Source of the DNA: Pseudomonas putida
GTDB lineage: Bacteria; Pseudomonadota; Gammaproteobacteria; Pseudomonadales; Pseudomonadaceae
Assembly (NCBI RefSeq): GCF_028682475.1
Contig: NZ_JANHLE010000031.1
Location: 1 to 62,846 of the forward strand
Direction: 5' to 3'
Length of the DNA stretch: 62,846 bases
The position numbers and the translations under genes were made by a program. Every line of letters begins with the position of its first letter. The first letter of the stretch is position 1. The notes below the pieces were generated by a model. It was not told the DNA's origin. It made no database searches and saw only the letters and a list, made by a program, of their open reading frames with translations. Of this stretch, positions 16,441 to 24,755 are shown piece after piece.

Positions 16441-17115
16441 ATGCGCCTGGAACACCTCAACGTTTTTTTCGCATTCCTGTTGGCCATGATGACCTCGATC
16501 ACTGCCAGCGCCGAAGGCGGCGTGCTGGAAAGCCAGCTGCGCGAAGCCGCCGACAATGGCGACGCCGCGCGCGTACGCAGCCTGCTTGAACAAGGCGCCA
16601 ACTGCGAAGCCCGCGACAAGCTGGGCCGCACGCCCCTGCTACTGGCGACCCAGCGCAACCAGGTTGAAGCGGCACGGGTGTTGATCGAGGCCGGGGCCGA
16701 CGTCAACGCCAAGGACAACATTGATGACAGTCCTTACCTGTACGCCGGTGCGCGTGGTTTCAACCAGATCCTGCGCCTGACCCTGACCCACGGCGCCGAC
16801 CTCAAGAGCACCAACCGCTATGGCGGTACGGCGCTGATTCCGGCGGCCGAGCGTGGTCATGTCGACAACGTGCGCACCCTGATTGACGCCGGTGTCGACG
16901 TGAATCACCTCAATCGCTTGCACTGGACGGCCTTGATCGAAGCCATCGTGCTCAGCGACGGCGGGCCGCGTCATGTGGAGATTGTCGAGATGCTGGTCAA
17001 GGCCGGGGCCGATGTGAACATTGCCGACAAGGATGGCGTGACGCCGTTGGCGCATGCGCGCGAACGTGGCTATACGGCGATGGTGAAGATTCTGGAGGCA
17101 GCATCGCGGGGCTAG
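16441..17115 (+). CDS. Secreted ankyrin-repeat protein
   Basis: A 224-aa protein with a signal peptide (HLNVFFAFLLAMMTSITASA) and about five ankyrin repeats. Examples are DKLGRTPLLLATQRNQVEAARVLIEAGADVNAKD, NRYGGTALIPAAERGHVDNVRTLIDAGVDVNHLN and DKDGVTPLAHARERGYTAMVKILEA. It is probably periplasmic and protein-binding. ATG 16441 has GGAG about 9 nt upstream. The last codons (ASRG-stop) are encoded by a REP element whose C-to-T change supplies the TAG stop, so the repeat has overwritten the original end of the gene. Confidence 0.88.
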   Translation: MRLEHLNVFFAFLLAMMTSITASAEGGVLESQLREAADNGDAARVRSLLEQGANCEARDKLGRTPLLLATQRNQVEAARVLIEAGADVNAKDNIDDSPYLYAGARGFNQILRLTLTHGADLKSTNRYGGTALIPAAERGHVDNVRTLIDAGVDVNHLNRLHWTALIEAIVLSDGGPRHVEIVEMLVKAGADVNIADKDGVTPLAHARERGYTAMVKILEAASRG

Positions 17116-17169
17116 CCCGCTCCCACCGGAGCACTATAACCCCCTGTGGAAGCGGGCTTGCCCCGCGAT
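17102..17169. repeat. REP pair (inverted) overlapping the ankyrin gene end
   Basis: Two REP cores face each other: ATCGCGGGGCTAGCCCGCTC at the left and GCGGGCTTGCCCCGCGAT at the right, about 30 nt apart. The left copy contains the stop codon of the ankyrin gene. Confidence 0.9.
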
Positions 17170-17174
17170 GAACT

Positions 17175-17351
17175 TCATACCTTATCGATCGTGGCGGGAG
17201 GTGTTGGCTCTTCGTCAGCATTCACCGAACGACGAAAGCCCTTGATCGACTCCCCCAGATCGCTGCCCAGGGTCTTGAGCCGCTTACTGCCGAACACCAG
17301 TACCACCACGACCAGCAGTACTCCCCAGTGTTTCCAGTCGAACACACCCAT
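17175..17351 (-). CDS. tatA: TatA-like twin-arginine translocase subunit, small
   Basis: A 58-aa protein reading MGVFDWKHWGVLLVVVVLVF, then GSKRLKTLGSDLGESIKGFR and a short acidic tail. This is the TatA/TatE pattern: one membrane helix, the FG hinge, then an amphipathic helix with K..LG.DLG.SIKGF. The start codon (17351) is followed by a full-length frame to TGA at 17175. It lies alone, 17 nt downstream of the pobA stop codon on the same strand, with no tatB or tatC. It is an accessory TatA and would act with a Tat core encoded elsewhere. Two Tat-type signal peptides occur in this window (the PchX-like protein and carbonic anhydrase). Confidence 0.85.
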   Translation of the reverse strand: MGVFDWKHWGVLLVVVVLVFGSKRLKTLGSDLGESIKGFRRSVNADEEPTPPATIDKV

Positions 17352-17368
17352 GTTCCACCCTCCTTCGC

Positions 17369-18556
17369 TTATTCGATGTCTTCGAACGGCAGGCCCACGT
17401 AGTTCTCGGCGATGTTGACCAGGCCGGCGTGAGAGCTGAAGAAGTACTCACGGTCAGCCTGCTGCATCTTCTGATCCCAGGCGTCCTTGTGCTCGCCGAA
17501 ATCATGCAGCAGGTTGGTCATGAACCAGCTGAAGCGCTCGCCTTTCCAGACCCGCCGCAACGCCAGTTCCGAGTAGGTATCCAGCAGGTCGGTACGGCCC
17601 TCGCGATAGACTTTCAGCAGAATCCGGTACAGGTAGCAGACATCCGAGGCTGCCAGGTTCAGGCCTTTGGCGCCGGTAGGCGGAACGATGTGAGCAGCGT
17701 CGCCGACCAGGAACAGTTTGCCGTACTGCATCGGCTCGACCACATAGCTGCGCAGCGGAGCGATGCTCTTTTCCAGCGCCGGCCCGGTGACCAGGCGCTC
17801 ACCCACCTCCTCGGGCAGACGCGCCTTGAGCTCGTTCCAGAAGCGTTCGTCCGTCCAGTCATCGACGTGATCGGTCAGCGGCACCTGCAGGTAATAACGG
17901 CTACGGGTCAATGAACGCTGGCTGCACAGCACAAAGCCACGATCGTGATGGGCGTAGATCAGTTCATGGTTGACCGGCGGGGTGTCGGACAGCAGTCCCA
18001 GCCAGCCGAACGGATAGACACGCTCATAGTGGGTCAGCACCGCTTCGGGAATGCTCTTGCGCGCCACCCCGTGGAAGCCGTCGCAACCAGCGATGTAATC
18101 GCAATCGATGCGATGGGTCTGGCCGTCTTTCTCGTAGGTGATGTAGGGCTGCTCGCCTTTCATCTCGTGCGGTTGCACATTGTCGGCGGCATAAATAATC
18201 GGCGCACCACTGACTGCACGAGCGTGCATCAGGTCGCGAGTGACCTCGGTCTGGCCGTATACCATCACCGTCTTGCCGCCAGTCAGCGCCTTGAGGTCGA
18301 CGCGAATGCGCTTGCCGCCCACCAGCAGTTCGACGCCATCGTGCACCAGGCCTTCAGCGTCCATGCGTTCGGACACACCGGCTTCGCGCAGCAGATCGAC
18401 GGTGCCTTGTTCGAGCACGCCGGCACGGATGCGCCCGAGTACATACTCCGGGGTCTGACGTTCGACGATCACCGTGTCGATACCAGCCTTGTGCAGCAGC
18501 TGGCCCAGCAGAAGGCCCGAGGGGCCGGCGCCGATAATGGCTACCTGAGTTCTCAT
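17369..18556 (-). CDS. pobA: 4-hydroxybenzoate 3-monooxygenase
   Basis: Class A flavoprotein hydroxylase converting 4-hydroxybenzoate, NADPH and O2 to protocatechuate in the cytosol. The 395-aa protein has the FAD dinucleotide motif IIGAGPSGLLLGQLLHKAGI (residues 7-26), the conserved DG motif CDYIAGCDGFHGVARKSIP, and the second FAD motif LFLVGDAAHIVPPTGAKGLNLA. The open frame extends to 18853, but MRTQVAIIGAG at 18556 is the family N-terminus. It is divergent from pobR. In this window it would take the 4-hydroxybenzoate made by the pch gene products. Confidence 0.97.
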   Translation of the reverse strand: MRTQVAIIGAGPSGLLLGQLLHKAGIDTVIVERQTPEYVLGRIRAGVLEQGTVDLLREAGVSERMDAEGLVHDGVELLVGGKRIRVDLKALTGGKTVMVYGQTEVTRDLMHARAVSGAPIIYAADNVQPHEMKGEQPYITYEKDGQTHRIDCDYIAGCDGFHGVARKSIPEAVLTHYERVYPFGWLGLLSDTPPVNHELIYAHHDRGFVLCSQRSLTRSRYYLQVPLTDHVDDWTDERFWNELKARLPEEVGERLVTGPALEKSIAPLRSYVVEPMQYGKLFLVGDAAHIVPPTGAKGLNLAASDVCYLYRILLKVYREGRTDLLDTYSELALRRVWKGERFSWFMTNLLHDFGEHKDAWDQKMQQADREYFFSSHAGLVNIAENYVGLPFEDIE

Positions 18557-18722
18557 TATTCTTGTCTCGCTTTGGGGCTCCAGGCGTAGGAACGCGAGCG
18601 CCTGGAAGCTATTGTTGTTGTGTGCCCCTGCATTTTTGCTGACAAAAACCGGATAAAAAGGTGATATTCCTCCTGCGAATTGCACTTTTACAAATACAGT
18701 TCGATTATCGGACAGGCGCAAA

Positions 18723-19601
18723 ATGACAAGATCCAGCCTCCCCAGAATCCCCGTGTTCAAGCTGTATGGCGAAAGCCAGGCCTGGCCGACGCCCGACCTG
18801 CTGCACTGTGAATCGATCCCCAAACGCAGCAGCCTGCACCATTGGGAGATCAAAGCGCATCGCCATGCCGACCTGTTTCAGCTGTTGTACGTGCGCCGCG
18901 GCCAGGCCGTGATCGAGCTTGAAGGCCGACGCAGTACTGTGCGCGAAGCGGCGATACAGGTGATCCCGCCGATGACCGTCCACGGCTTTCAGTTTTCCGA
19001 AGACATCGATGGCTACGTGCTGACCCTTGGCGCGCCGCTGGTGGCGCAACTGGAAGCGCAGCTGGGTGCCCCGCTCACGGTGTTGGCCTCGGCCGGCTGT
19101 TACCGGCTGGGGGCGGACCGGCGCGCGTTGCACACCCTGATCAAGGTGTTGCACCAGGAATACGAAGGCAGCGCCCCGGCACGCGAACTGCTGCTGCATT
19201 CGCTGGTGACCTCACTGATGGTCTGGATCAGCCGCCGCAGCCAGCAGAACACCCTGTCGAGCAACCGTGACGAGCGTAACCAGCAATTGCTGGCGCGCTT
19301 TATCAAGCTGGTCGAACAGCACTACCGCGAACACCTGTCAGTCGAGTTGTTCGCCCATCGCCTGGGTGTCTCCAGCGTGCACCTGAACACCCTCTGCCGC
19401 GAACTTGCCGGGCAGACCGCACTGCAGATCATCCACCAGCGCTTGCTGCTCGAAGCCCGGCGCAACCTGATTTACACCAACATGAGCATCAGTCAGCTGT
19501 CGGACAGTCTGGGCTTCAGTGACCCGACTTACTTTTCGCGCTTTTTCCGTCGTCTCTGCGGACAGACACCGAATGCGTTTCGTCAGGCCGGGGTGTCCTG
19601 A
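18723..19601 (+). CDS. pobR: AraC-type activator of pobA
   Basis: A 292-aa AraC/XylS regulator, the PobR type found in Pseudomonas. It has an N-terminal cupin-like sensing part (SSLHHWEIKAHRHADLFQLLYVRRGQAVIELEG, VIPPMTVHGFQF) and C-terminal double HTH (LSVELFAHRLGVSSVHLNTLCRELAG; ISQLSDSLGFSDPTYFSRFFRR). It is divergent from pobA across a 166-nt intergenic region that should hold both promoters. The effector is expected to be 4-hydroxybenzoate from the known family role. Confidence 0.93.
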   Translation: MTRSSLPRIPVFKLYGESQAWPTPDLLHCESIPKRSSLHHWEIKAHRHADLFQLLYVRRGQAVIELEGRRSTVREAAIQVIPPMTVHGFQFSEDIDGYVLTLGAPLVAQLEAQLGAPLTVLASAGCYRLGADRRALHTLIKVLHQEYEGSAPARELLLHSLVTSLMVWISRRSQQNTLSSNRDERNQQLLARFIKLVEQHYREHLSVELFAHRLGVSSVHLNTLCRELAGQTALQIIHQRLLLEARRNLIYTNMSISQLSDSLGFSDPTYFSRFFRRLCGQTPNAFRQAGVS

Positions 19602-19618
19602 TTGCAACTTTTACGCAA
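19602..19618. promoter_or_regulatory. Candidate upstream activator site for the sigma54 activator
   Basis: Imperfect palindrome TTGC-N9-GCAA located about 95-110 nt upstream of the -24 element of the outer-membrane protein gene, the usual distance for an enhancer-binding protein site. A neighbouring AAGTCGCTGA (19617-19626) recurs on the other strand, with one mismatch, in the candidate site upstream of pchA. Confidence 0.35.
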
Positions 19619-19709
19619 GTCGCTGAAATTTCTTAACAAACGCCGACATCACAGCACCAAAACAGCCGAGCAAATCCACTAACTCTTTGATAAATAACAA
19701 CTAAAAATA

Positions 19710-19725
19710 TGGCACAGAACTTGAG
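19710..19725 (+). promoter_or_regulatory. Sigma54-type (-24/-12) promoter
   Basis: TGGCAC-AGAAC-TTGA: GG at 19711-19712 and the -12 position at 19723-19724 (GA in place of GC), with the required 10-bp spacing. It predicts a start near 19736, 50 nt before the ATG of the outer-membrane protein gene. The adjacent gene encodes a sigma54 activator, which supports the call. Confidence 0.65.
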
Positions 19726-19785
19726 AGGGCCCGTGCAGGCGTCGCCAGACGACGCCACACCCATAACAATAAGGTTGACCCTCTC

Positions 19786-20709
19786 ATGTTCAAACGCGCC
19801 CCACTGCACCTCGCCGCCAGCCTGCTGCTGGCTACCTCCACCTGGCAGGTCCAGGCCACCGAAGGCGGTATCTCTTCGTGGCCCATGGGCATCGAAATCT
19901 ACGGCATGGGTATCCTGCCGCCACCGGGCACCTACGGCCAGCTGTTCGTCGGCAATTACCTGGCCGACAGCCTGCGCGACAACAGCGGGGCCAAGGCCGC
20001 CGATATCGACCTGCGCGTTACCACGCTGGTACCGCGTTTCGTCTGGGTCACGGAACAGAAAGTGTTTGGCGGCGACCTGGGCTTTCACGCCCTGCTGCCC
20101 CTCAATGACATGCGCCTGAACGTCAAGGGTGGCCCGCACGACCACAAGCGCGGCATCGGCGACGCCCATCTGGGGCCGGTGATCGGCTTTCACCTCAGTG
20201 ACAAGCTGCACATCGCCACGGGCGTCGACTTCGTCCTGCCCACGGCCAGCGAGTACGACAAGGACGATCTGATCAACCTCGGCAATCACTACTACACCGT
20301 GCAAGGCGTGCTGGCGATGACCTACCTCGACCCCAACGGACTGAATGCCGATGTGCGCCTGATGTACGACTACAACTTCGAGAACAAGGCCACCGACTAT
20401 CAGTCGGGCCGCGAACTGCACGCCGATTACACCCTCGGCTGGGGCCTGGGCAACGGTTGGGTACTGGGGGTTGGCGGGCATGCCTACCAACAGGTCAGCG
20501 ACGACAAGTGCAGCGCTGGCGATTGCGCGGCCGCCGCCCTGGTCGAGGCCAGTGACGGCAACCGCGGCCGTTCGTTCTCCATCGGCCCCGCCGTGCAATA
20601 CAGCAGCAAACAAGGCTGGATGTTCAGCGCCAAATGGCAGGACGAATCCGGTGTACGCAACCGCGCCGAGGGCCAGACTTACTGGTTCAAGTTCACCACA
20701 CCGCTGTGA
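19786..20709 (+). CDS. Outer-membrane protein, phenol MetA/SphA-type transporter
   Basis: A 307-aa protein with a signal peptide (LHLAASLLLATSTWQVQA, cleavage near residue 25) and a beta-barrel-like sequence of the MetA-pathway phenol degradation family: GILPPPGTYGQLFVGNYLADSL near the start, repeated amphipathic strands (LMYDYNFENKATDYQSGREL, YTLGWGLGNGWVLGVGGHAYQ), and a C-terminal aromatic strand TYWFKFTTPL. Members occur beside aromatic-degradation operons and are thought to help hydrophobic aromatics cross the outer membrane. Placement beside the sigma54 activator and pch genes fits uptake of p-cresol or an alkylphenol. AAGG precedes the ATG. Confidence 0.85.
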   Translation: MFKRAPLHLAASLLLATSTWQVQATEGGISSWPMGIEIYGMGILPPPGTYGQLFVGNYLADSLRDNSGAKAADIDLRVTTLVPRFVWVTEQKVFGGDLGFHALLPLNDMRLNVKGGPHDHKRGIGDAHLGPVIGFHLSDKLHIATGVDFVLPTASEYDKDDLINLGNHYYTVQGVLAMTYLDPNGLNADVRLMYDYNFENKATDYQSGRELHADYTLGWGLGNGWVLGVGGHAYQQVSDDKCSAGDCAAAALVEASDGNRGRSFSIGPAVQYSSKQGWMFSAKWQDESGVRNRAEGQTYWFKFTTPL

Positions 20710-20727
20710 CCCTCAGCCGTTTTCAGG

Positions 20728-22566
20728 TCAGCTGCCCTTGAGCCGGTAGCTGACCTGGGCACGGCTCATACCGAGCATCTGCGCCGCCGCTGTCACGTTG
20801 CCGCCCGAGCGGTCCAGCGCCAGCCGCACCAGGCGTCGTTCGATTTCCTCCAGCGAGGTGCCCAGCACCCGCTCCTGTCCGGCGAAAAACGCCTGCAGGC
20901 TGGCGAGTTCCGGGGCCTCGGCTGCGCTCTGGCCTTGCTCTGTTTCAGTGTCCTTGGCAGTGACCCGAGGTGCGGCGCTGTCCAGCGCCAGGCGTCCCTC
21001 GGCGGTCAGGCCGATGGCCGAGTCAATCAACGGTGCGCCGGCCTCGGCCAGGTGCACCACATCAATCACCTCACCATCGCTGGCGGCAATCACCCCGCGC
21101 TCCACCAGGTTCTGCAGCTCGCGGATATTGCCGGGGAAACGATAGGTCAACAGCGCGTTGACCAGGCGCATGCTGAAGCCCGCCAACTGCCGGCCATGGC
21201 GTTGGCTGAAGCGCCGCAGGAAATAGCTCATCAGCAACGGTATGTCTTCGCGCCGCTCGCGCAGCGGTGGCAAGTGAATGGGGAAGACGTTCAAGCGATA
21301 GAACAGGTCCTCACGAAAACGCCCGGCTTCGACCTCCTTGCGCAGGTCGAGATTGGTTGCAGCGATCACCCGCACATCGACCTGGATCGACGAGGTGCCG
21401 CCGACCCGCTCGATCTCGCCTTCCTGCAAGGCGCGCAGAATCTTGCTCTGGGCATGCAGGCTCAAGGTGCCGATTTCATCGAGGAACAGCGTGCCGCCAT
21501 TGGCCCGCTCGAAACGTCCGAGCCGCGAACGTTCGGCACCGGTGAAGGCGCCGCGCTCGACACCGAAGAGCTCGGCCTCGACCAGGTTTTCCGGCAAGGT
21601 CGCGCAGTTCAACGCCACCATCGGTGTGTGCTGGCGGCTGCTGGCCTGGTGCAGGGTGTGGGCGAACAGCTCCTTGCCCACCCCGGACTCACCGGTCAAC
21701 AGCACCGTCGCCTGGGTGAGTGCCACGCGCTGCAACAACTGGCTGGCGGCGACGAAACTGGCAGAGATGCCGACCAGTTGCTTGCCATCGGCGGGCACGT
21801 CGAGCTCGGCGACACGGGTGTCGACTGCCGAGGTATACGTGCTGCGGCTGAGAAAGTCGCCAGGGTCCAGATACGCCAGATCGACATCGATGTCTTCCCA
21901 CTGCTCTGCCGGTTTGCCGACGATGCGGCAGGCCGGATGGCCCATGGCCCGGCATTGCATTTCGCGAAACACCACCAGGCGCCCGAGCAGTGACGAGGCG
22001 TAGCCACTGGCATAACCGATCTCCATCCAGCACGCCGGCTCCCCGCCCAGGCCGTAGGCGGCAATGTGCTCATCGACCTCCAGGGAGTTGTGCCAGAGAA
22101 ACTCCGAATAGAAATGACCGATGCCCGAATCGATCTCGAAACGCACGACTTCGACATTGACCATGCCTTCGAGCATGTGCAGGCGCGGACCGGCGCTGTA
22201 GAGGCTGGCGTGATCGCCCTCGGGCCACTGCTCGCTGACCTGGGCCGCGTCGCGCGCGCCCGCCTGCCAGCCAATGCGGGTGAGCAGGCCGCGAGCCTTG
22301 TCCAGGCCCAGGGCGTCGATCAGTTCGCGGCGGATAGCGCCAAAGGCCGAGCCTTGCAGCAGCATCATGCGCTGGCCACACAGCCAGATACTGCCGTCCT
22401 GCGGCGCAAACGCCACGGACTGCGCCAGCTGTTCGGCCGAAGGCAGACCCGTGGCGCCGAACTGGTTGGTGCGGTCGACGATCAGGCTTTTGTGGCGGCC
22501 CAGTACCTGTCGGAAAAAGTCTTCATCAACGGTACGGCCAGGCTTGCCAGGTGTTGTAAGTGTCAT
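20728..22566 (-). CDS. Sigma54-dependent activator with V4R/XylR-type aromatic sensor domain
   Basis: Enhancer-binding protein of the XylR/DmpR class, 612 aa. The N-terminal activator domain and V4R-like ligand region cover about residues 15-215 (LLQGSAFGAIRRELIDALG, WHNSLEVDEHIAAYGLGGEPACWMEIGYASGYASSLLG). The AAA+ domain has Walker A GESGVGKE (about 289), the sigma54-contact loop GAFTGA (about 337) and Walker B GTLFLDEIG. The C-terminal Fis HTH is GGNVTAAAQMLGMSRAQVSYRLK. ATG 22566 is preferred; a TTG at 22626 would add 20 residues. It lies between two plus-strand transcription units with -24/-12 promoters and is the likely p-cresol-responsive regulator of both (PchR-like by role). Confidence 0.93.
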   Translation of the reverse strand: MTLTTPGKPGRTVDEDFFRQVLGRHKSLIVDRTNQFGATGLPSAEQLAQSVAFAPQDGSIWLCGQRMMLLQGSAFGAIRRELIDALGLDKARGLLTRIGWQAGARDAAQVSEQWPEGDHASLYSAGPRLHMLEGMVNVEVVRFEIDSGIGHFYSEFLWHNSLEVDEHIAAYGLGGEPACWMEIGYASGYASSLLGRLVVFREMQCRAMGHPACRIVGKPAEQWEDIDVDLAYLDPGDFLSRSTYTSAVDTRVAELDVPADGKQLVGISASFVAASQLLQRVALTQATVLLTGESGVGKELFAHTLHQASSRQHTPMVALNCATLPENLVEAELFGVERGAFTGAERSRLGRFERANGGTLFLDEIGTLSLHAQSKILRALQEGEIERVGGTSSIQVDVRVIAATNLDLRKEVEAGRFREDLFYRLNVFPIHLPPLRERREDIPLLMSYFLRRFSQRHGRQLAGFSMRLVNALLTYRFPGNIRELQNLVERGVIAASDGEVIDVVHLAEAGAPLIDSAIGLTAEGRLALDSAAPRVTAKDTETEQGQSAAEAPELASLQAFFAGQERVLGTSLEEIERRLVRLALDRSGGNVTAAAQMLGMSRAQVSYRLKGS

Positions 22567-22715
22567 AGGCAATACCAAAGGCAAAAGGTAAGGCTTGCAG
22601 TATGCCCCCCACCTCAGCCCGGTCAATTGGCCAGTAGGCCAAGAGTAGCGTCGGGGTGCGCAAATGACCGATTACCGCCCGGATTTTGCCTTGCAGGCAC
22701 CCACGTCGAGCTTTC
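22567..22715. other. Intergenic, upstream of the sigma54 activator gene
   Basis: Left part of the 331-nt gap between the activator gene and pchA. Apart from the activator's own undetermined promoter, I see no gene or repeat in it. Confidence 0.5.
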
Positions 22716-22738
22716 TGCAGATCGGCGACTTCTCTGCA
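22716..22738. promoter_or_regulatory. Candidate enhancer site for the sigma54 activator upstream of pchA
   Basis: Inverted repeat TGCAGA-N11-TCTGCA. Its centre lies about 110 nt upstream of the -24 element of pchA, a normal position for an XylR/DmpR-class site. The spacer contains TCGGCGACTT, the complement of a near-identical 10-mer upstream of the outer-membrane protein gene. Confidence 0.45.
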
Positions 22739-22835
22739 TAAATTTTCGCACCTGCGGCTGCCAGCGTTTTCCAACCCTTCATCAGAAAATACATAACTAT
22801 TTGTTTTATATGAATTTTTAACCACAAGAACGACA

Positions 22836-22851
22836 TGGCACGATAGTTGTT
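22836..22851 (+). promoter_or_regulatory. Sigma54-type (-24/-12) promoter of the pch operon
   Basis: TGGCACG-ATAG-TTGTT: the -24 half is a perfect consensus and the -12 half is TTGT instead of TTGC, with 10-bp spacing (GG at 22837-22838, GT at 22849-22850). The predicted start is near 22862, about 36 nt before the pchA ATG. Confidence 0.75.
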
Positions 22852-22897
22852 TTGGGCTGTTCATCGAAACCTTTTCGACACAATAAGAGAGCATCCG

Positions 22898-24373
22898 ATG
22901 ACCCCTACCCGCCCTGCCTACCAAAACCTTCACCTGCAGCCGTTGGCCGGACACTGGCGTGCTGGCAGCGCCGAGCGCGCGCTGACGGTAGTCGACCCGT
23001 TCAACCAGCAAACCCTGCTGCAGATTCCCATGGCCACCCGCGACGACCTCGATGCGGCGTACCGCAGCGCGCGCCAGATCCAGCCTGACTGGGCCGCCCA
23101 GTCCCCGGCCGCGCGCAGCCAGGTCATGCTCCAGGCCGTGCGCATCTTCGATGAGCGTCGTGAAGAAATCATCGACTGGATCATCCGCGAGTCCGGCAGC
23201 ACCCGGATCAAGGCCCAGATCGAATGGGGCGCCGCCCGCGCCATCACCCTGGAATCGGCGAGTCTGCCGAGCCGCGTCCACGGGCGCATCGTCAGCTCCA
23301 ACATTCCCGGCAAGGAAAGCCGGGTGTACCGCAAGCCGCTTGGGGTGATCGGGGTGATCAGCCCGTGGAACTTCCCTCTGCACCTCACTGCCCGTTCCCT
23401 TGCTCCAGCTTTGGCCCTGGGCAACACCGTGGTGGTCAAGCCGGCCAGCGACACCCCGGTCAGCGGCGGCCTGCTGCTGGCACGCATCTTCGAAGAAGCC
23501 GGCTTGCCCGCCGGTGCGCTGAGTGTGGTGGTGGGCGCCGGCGCCGAGATCGGTGACGCCTTTGTCGAGCACCCGGTGCCGGCGTTCATCTCGTTCACCG
23601 GCTCGACCCAGGTCGGGCGCAACATCGGCCGCATCGCCAGCGGCGGTGAACACCTCAAGCACCTGGCGCTGGAGCTGGGTGGCAACAGCCCGTTCGTGGT
23701 CCTCGCCGATGCCGACCTGGAACAGGCCGTCCACGCCGCAGTGGTGGGCAAGTTCCTGCACCAGGGCCAGATCTGCATGGCGGTCAACCGCATCATCGTC
23801 GAACAGCCGCTGCTCGAAGCGTTCACCCAACGCTTTGTCGAGCGGGTCAAGGCCCTGCCCTGCGGCGACCCCAGCCTGCCCGGCACGGTGATCGGCCCGG
23901 TGATCAACGCCCGACAGCTTGAAGGCCTCCAAGACAAGATTGCCACCGCTCAAGCCGAAGGGGCCCGACTGCTGCTCGGTGGCCAGGCCCAGGGCAACGT
24001 GCTGCCGCCGCATGTGTTCGGCAACGTCAGTGCCGAAATGAACATCGCCCACGACGAGATCTTCGGCCCGCTGGTAGGCATCCAGGCCGCACGCGATGCC
24101 GAGCATGCCCTGGAGCTGGCCAACCGCAGCGAATACGGACTGTCCAGCGCAGTGTTCAGCGCCAGCCTGGAGCGTGCGGTGCAGTTCGCCCAGCGTCTGC
24201 AGGCGGGCATGACCCACATCAACGACATCCCGGTCAACGACGAGCCCAACGCCCCGTTCGGCGGCGAGAAAAACTCCGGGCTGGGCCGCTTCAACGGCGA
24301 CTGGGCGATCGAAGAGTTCACCACCGACCACTGGATCACCGTGCAGCACCAGCCGCGCCACTACCCGTTCTGA
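22898..24373 (+). CDS. pchA: 4-hydroxybenzaldehyde dehydrogenase (aldehyde dehydrogenase family)
   Basis: NAD(P)+-dependent aldehyde dehydrogenase of 491 aa, predicted to oxidise 4-hydroxybenzaldehyde to 4-hydroxybenzoate. Visible motifs are GVIGVISPWNFPLHLTARSL (oxyanion Asn region), FTGSTQVGRNIG, LELGGNSPFVV (general-base Glu) and GQICMAVNRI (catalytic Cys), with EIFGPLVGIQ downstream. ATG 22898 has an AAGAGAG site. It is first in the order dehydrogenase, cytochrome c, small exported protein, flavoprotein, the pchACXF order of p-cresol degradation in P. putida. A related vanillin- or acetophenone-type substrate cannot be excluded. Confidence 0.88.
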   Translation: MTPTRPAYQNLHLQPLAGHWRAGSAERALTVVDPFNQQTLLQIPMATRDDLDAAYRSARQIQPDWAAQSPAARSQVMLQAVRIFDERREEIIDWIIRESGSTRIKAQIEWGAARAITLESASLPSRVHGRIVSSNIPGKESRVYRKPLGVIGVISPWNFPLHLTARSLAPALALGNTVVVKPASDTPVSGGLLLARIFEEAGLPAGALSVVVGAGAEIGDAFVEHPVPAFISFTGSTQVGRNIGRIASGGEHLKHLALELGGNSPFVVLADADLEQAVHAAVVGKFLHQGQICMAVNRIIVEQPLLEAFTQRFVERVKALPCGDPSLPGTVIGPVINARQLEGLQDKIATAQAEGARLLLGGQAQGNVLPPHVFGNVSAEMNIAHDEIFGPLVGIQAARDAEHALELANRSEYGLSSAVFSASLERAVQFAQRLQAGMTHINDIPVNDEPNAPFGGEKNSGLGRFNGDWAIEEFTTDHWITVQHQPRHYPF

Positions 24374-24409
24374 TTGCCTGACCTACCCCATAACAATAAG
24401 GAGTCCGCA

Positions 24410-24745
24410 ATGTCCCTACTGCCCAACCGCCAGGCTGCGCGACGGACCGTCACCACCTGCCTTGCCCTGCCCTTGATCCTGCTGGCCGGCACTGCCGCCG
24501 CCGATGGCGACGGGGTGTGGAAAGGCGGCGAGAATATCTATGCGAAAGTCTGCGGCCACTGCCATGAAGGCCAGGTCGGCCCGCAGCTAAAAGGCCGCCA
24601 GTTGCCCGCCGCCTACATCAGCGCCATCGTGCGCAACGGCTTCCGTGCCATGCCTGCCTTCCCCGCCTCGTTCATCGACGACAACGCCCTGCAACAGGTC
24701 GGCGACTACATCTCCAAATCCCCCGCGCCAGCGGCCAAGCCTTGA
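24410..24745 (+). CDS. pchC: p-Cresol methylhydroxylase cytochrome c subunit
   Basis: Periplasmic c-type cytochrome of 111 aa. A signal peptide (ACLALPLILLAGTAAA-like hydrophobic stretch up to about residue 32) is followed by the haem motif CGHCH in YAKVCGHCHEGQVGPQL; the likely axial Met is in RNGFRAMPAFP. It accepts electrons from the flavoprotein subunit. ATG 24410 follows a strong AAGGAG. It lies 36 nt after pchA and 10 nt before the next gene. The small size matches the PCMH cytochrome subunit. Confidence 0.9.
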   Translation: MSLLPNRQAARRTVTTCLALPLILLAGTAAADGDGVWKGGENIYAKVCGHCHEGQVGPQLKGRQLPAAYISAIVRNGFRAMPAFPASFIDDNALQQVGDYISKSPAPAAKP

Positions 24746-24755
24746 GGGTGCTGTG

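Noticed and set aside
22526..24361. 611-codon minus-strand frame opposite pchA
   Set aside because: Antisense shadow; the plus strand encodes a full aldehyde dehydrogenase with all catalytic motifs.
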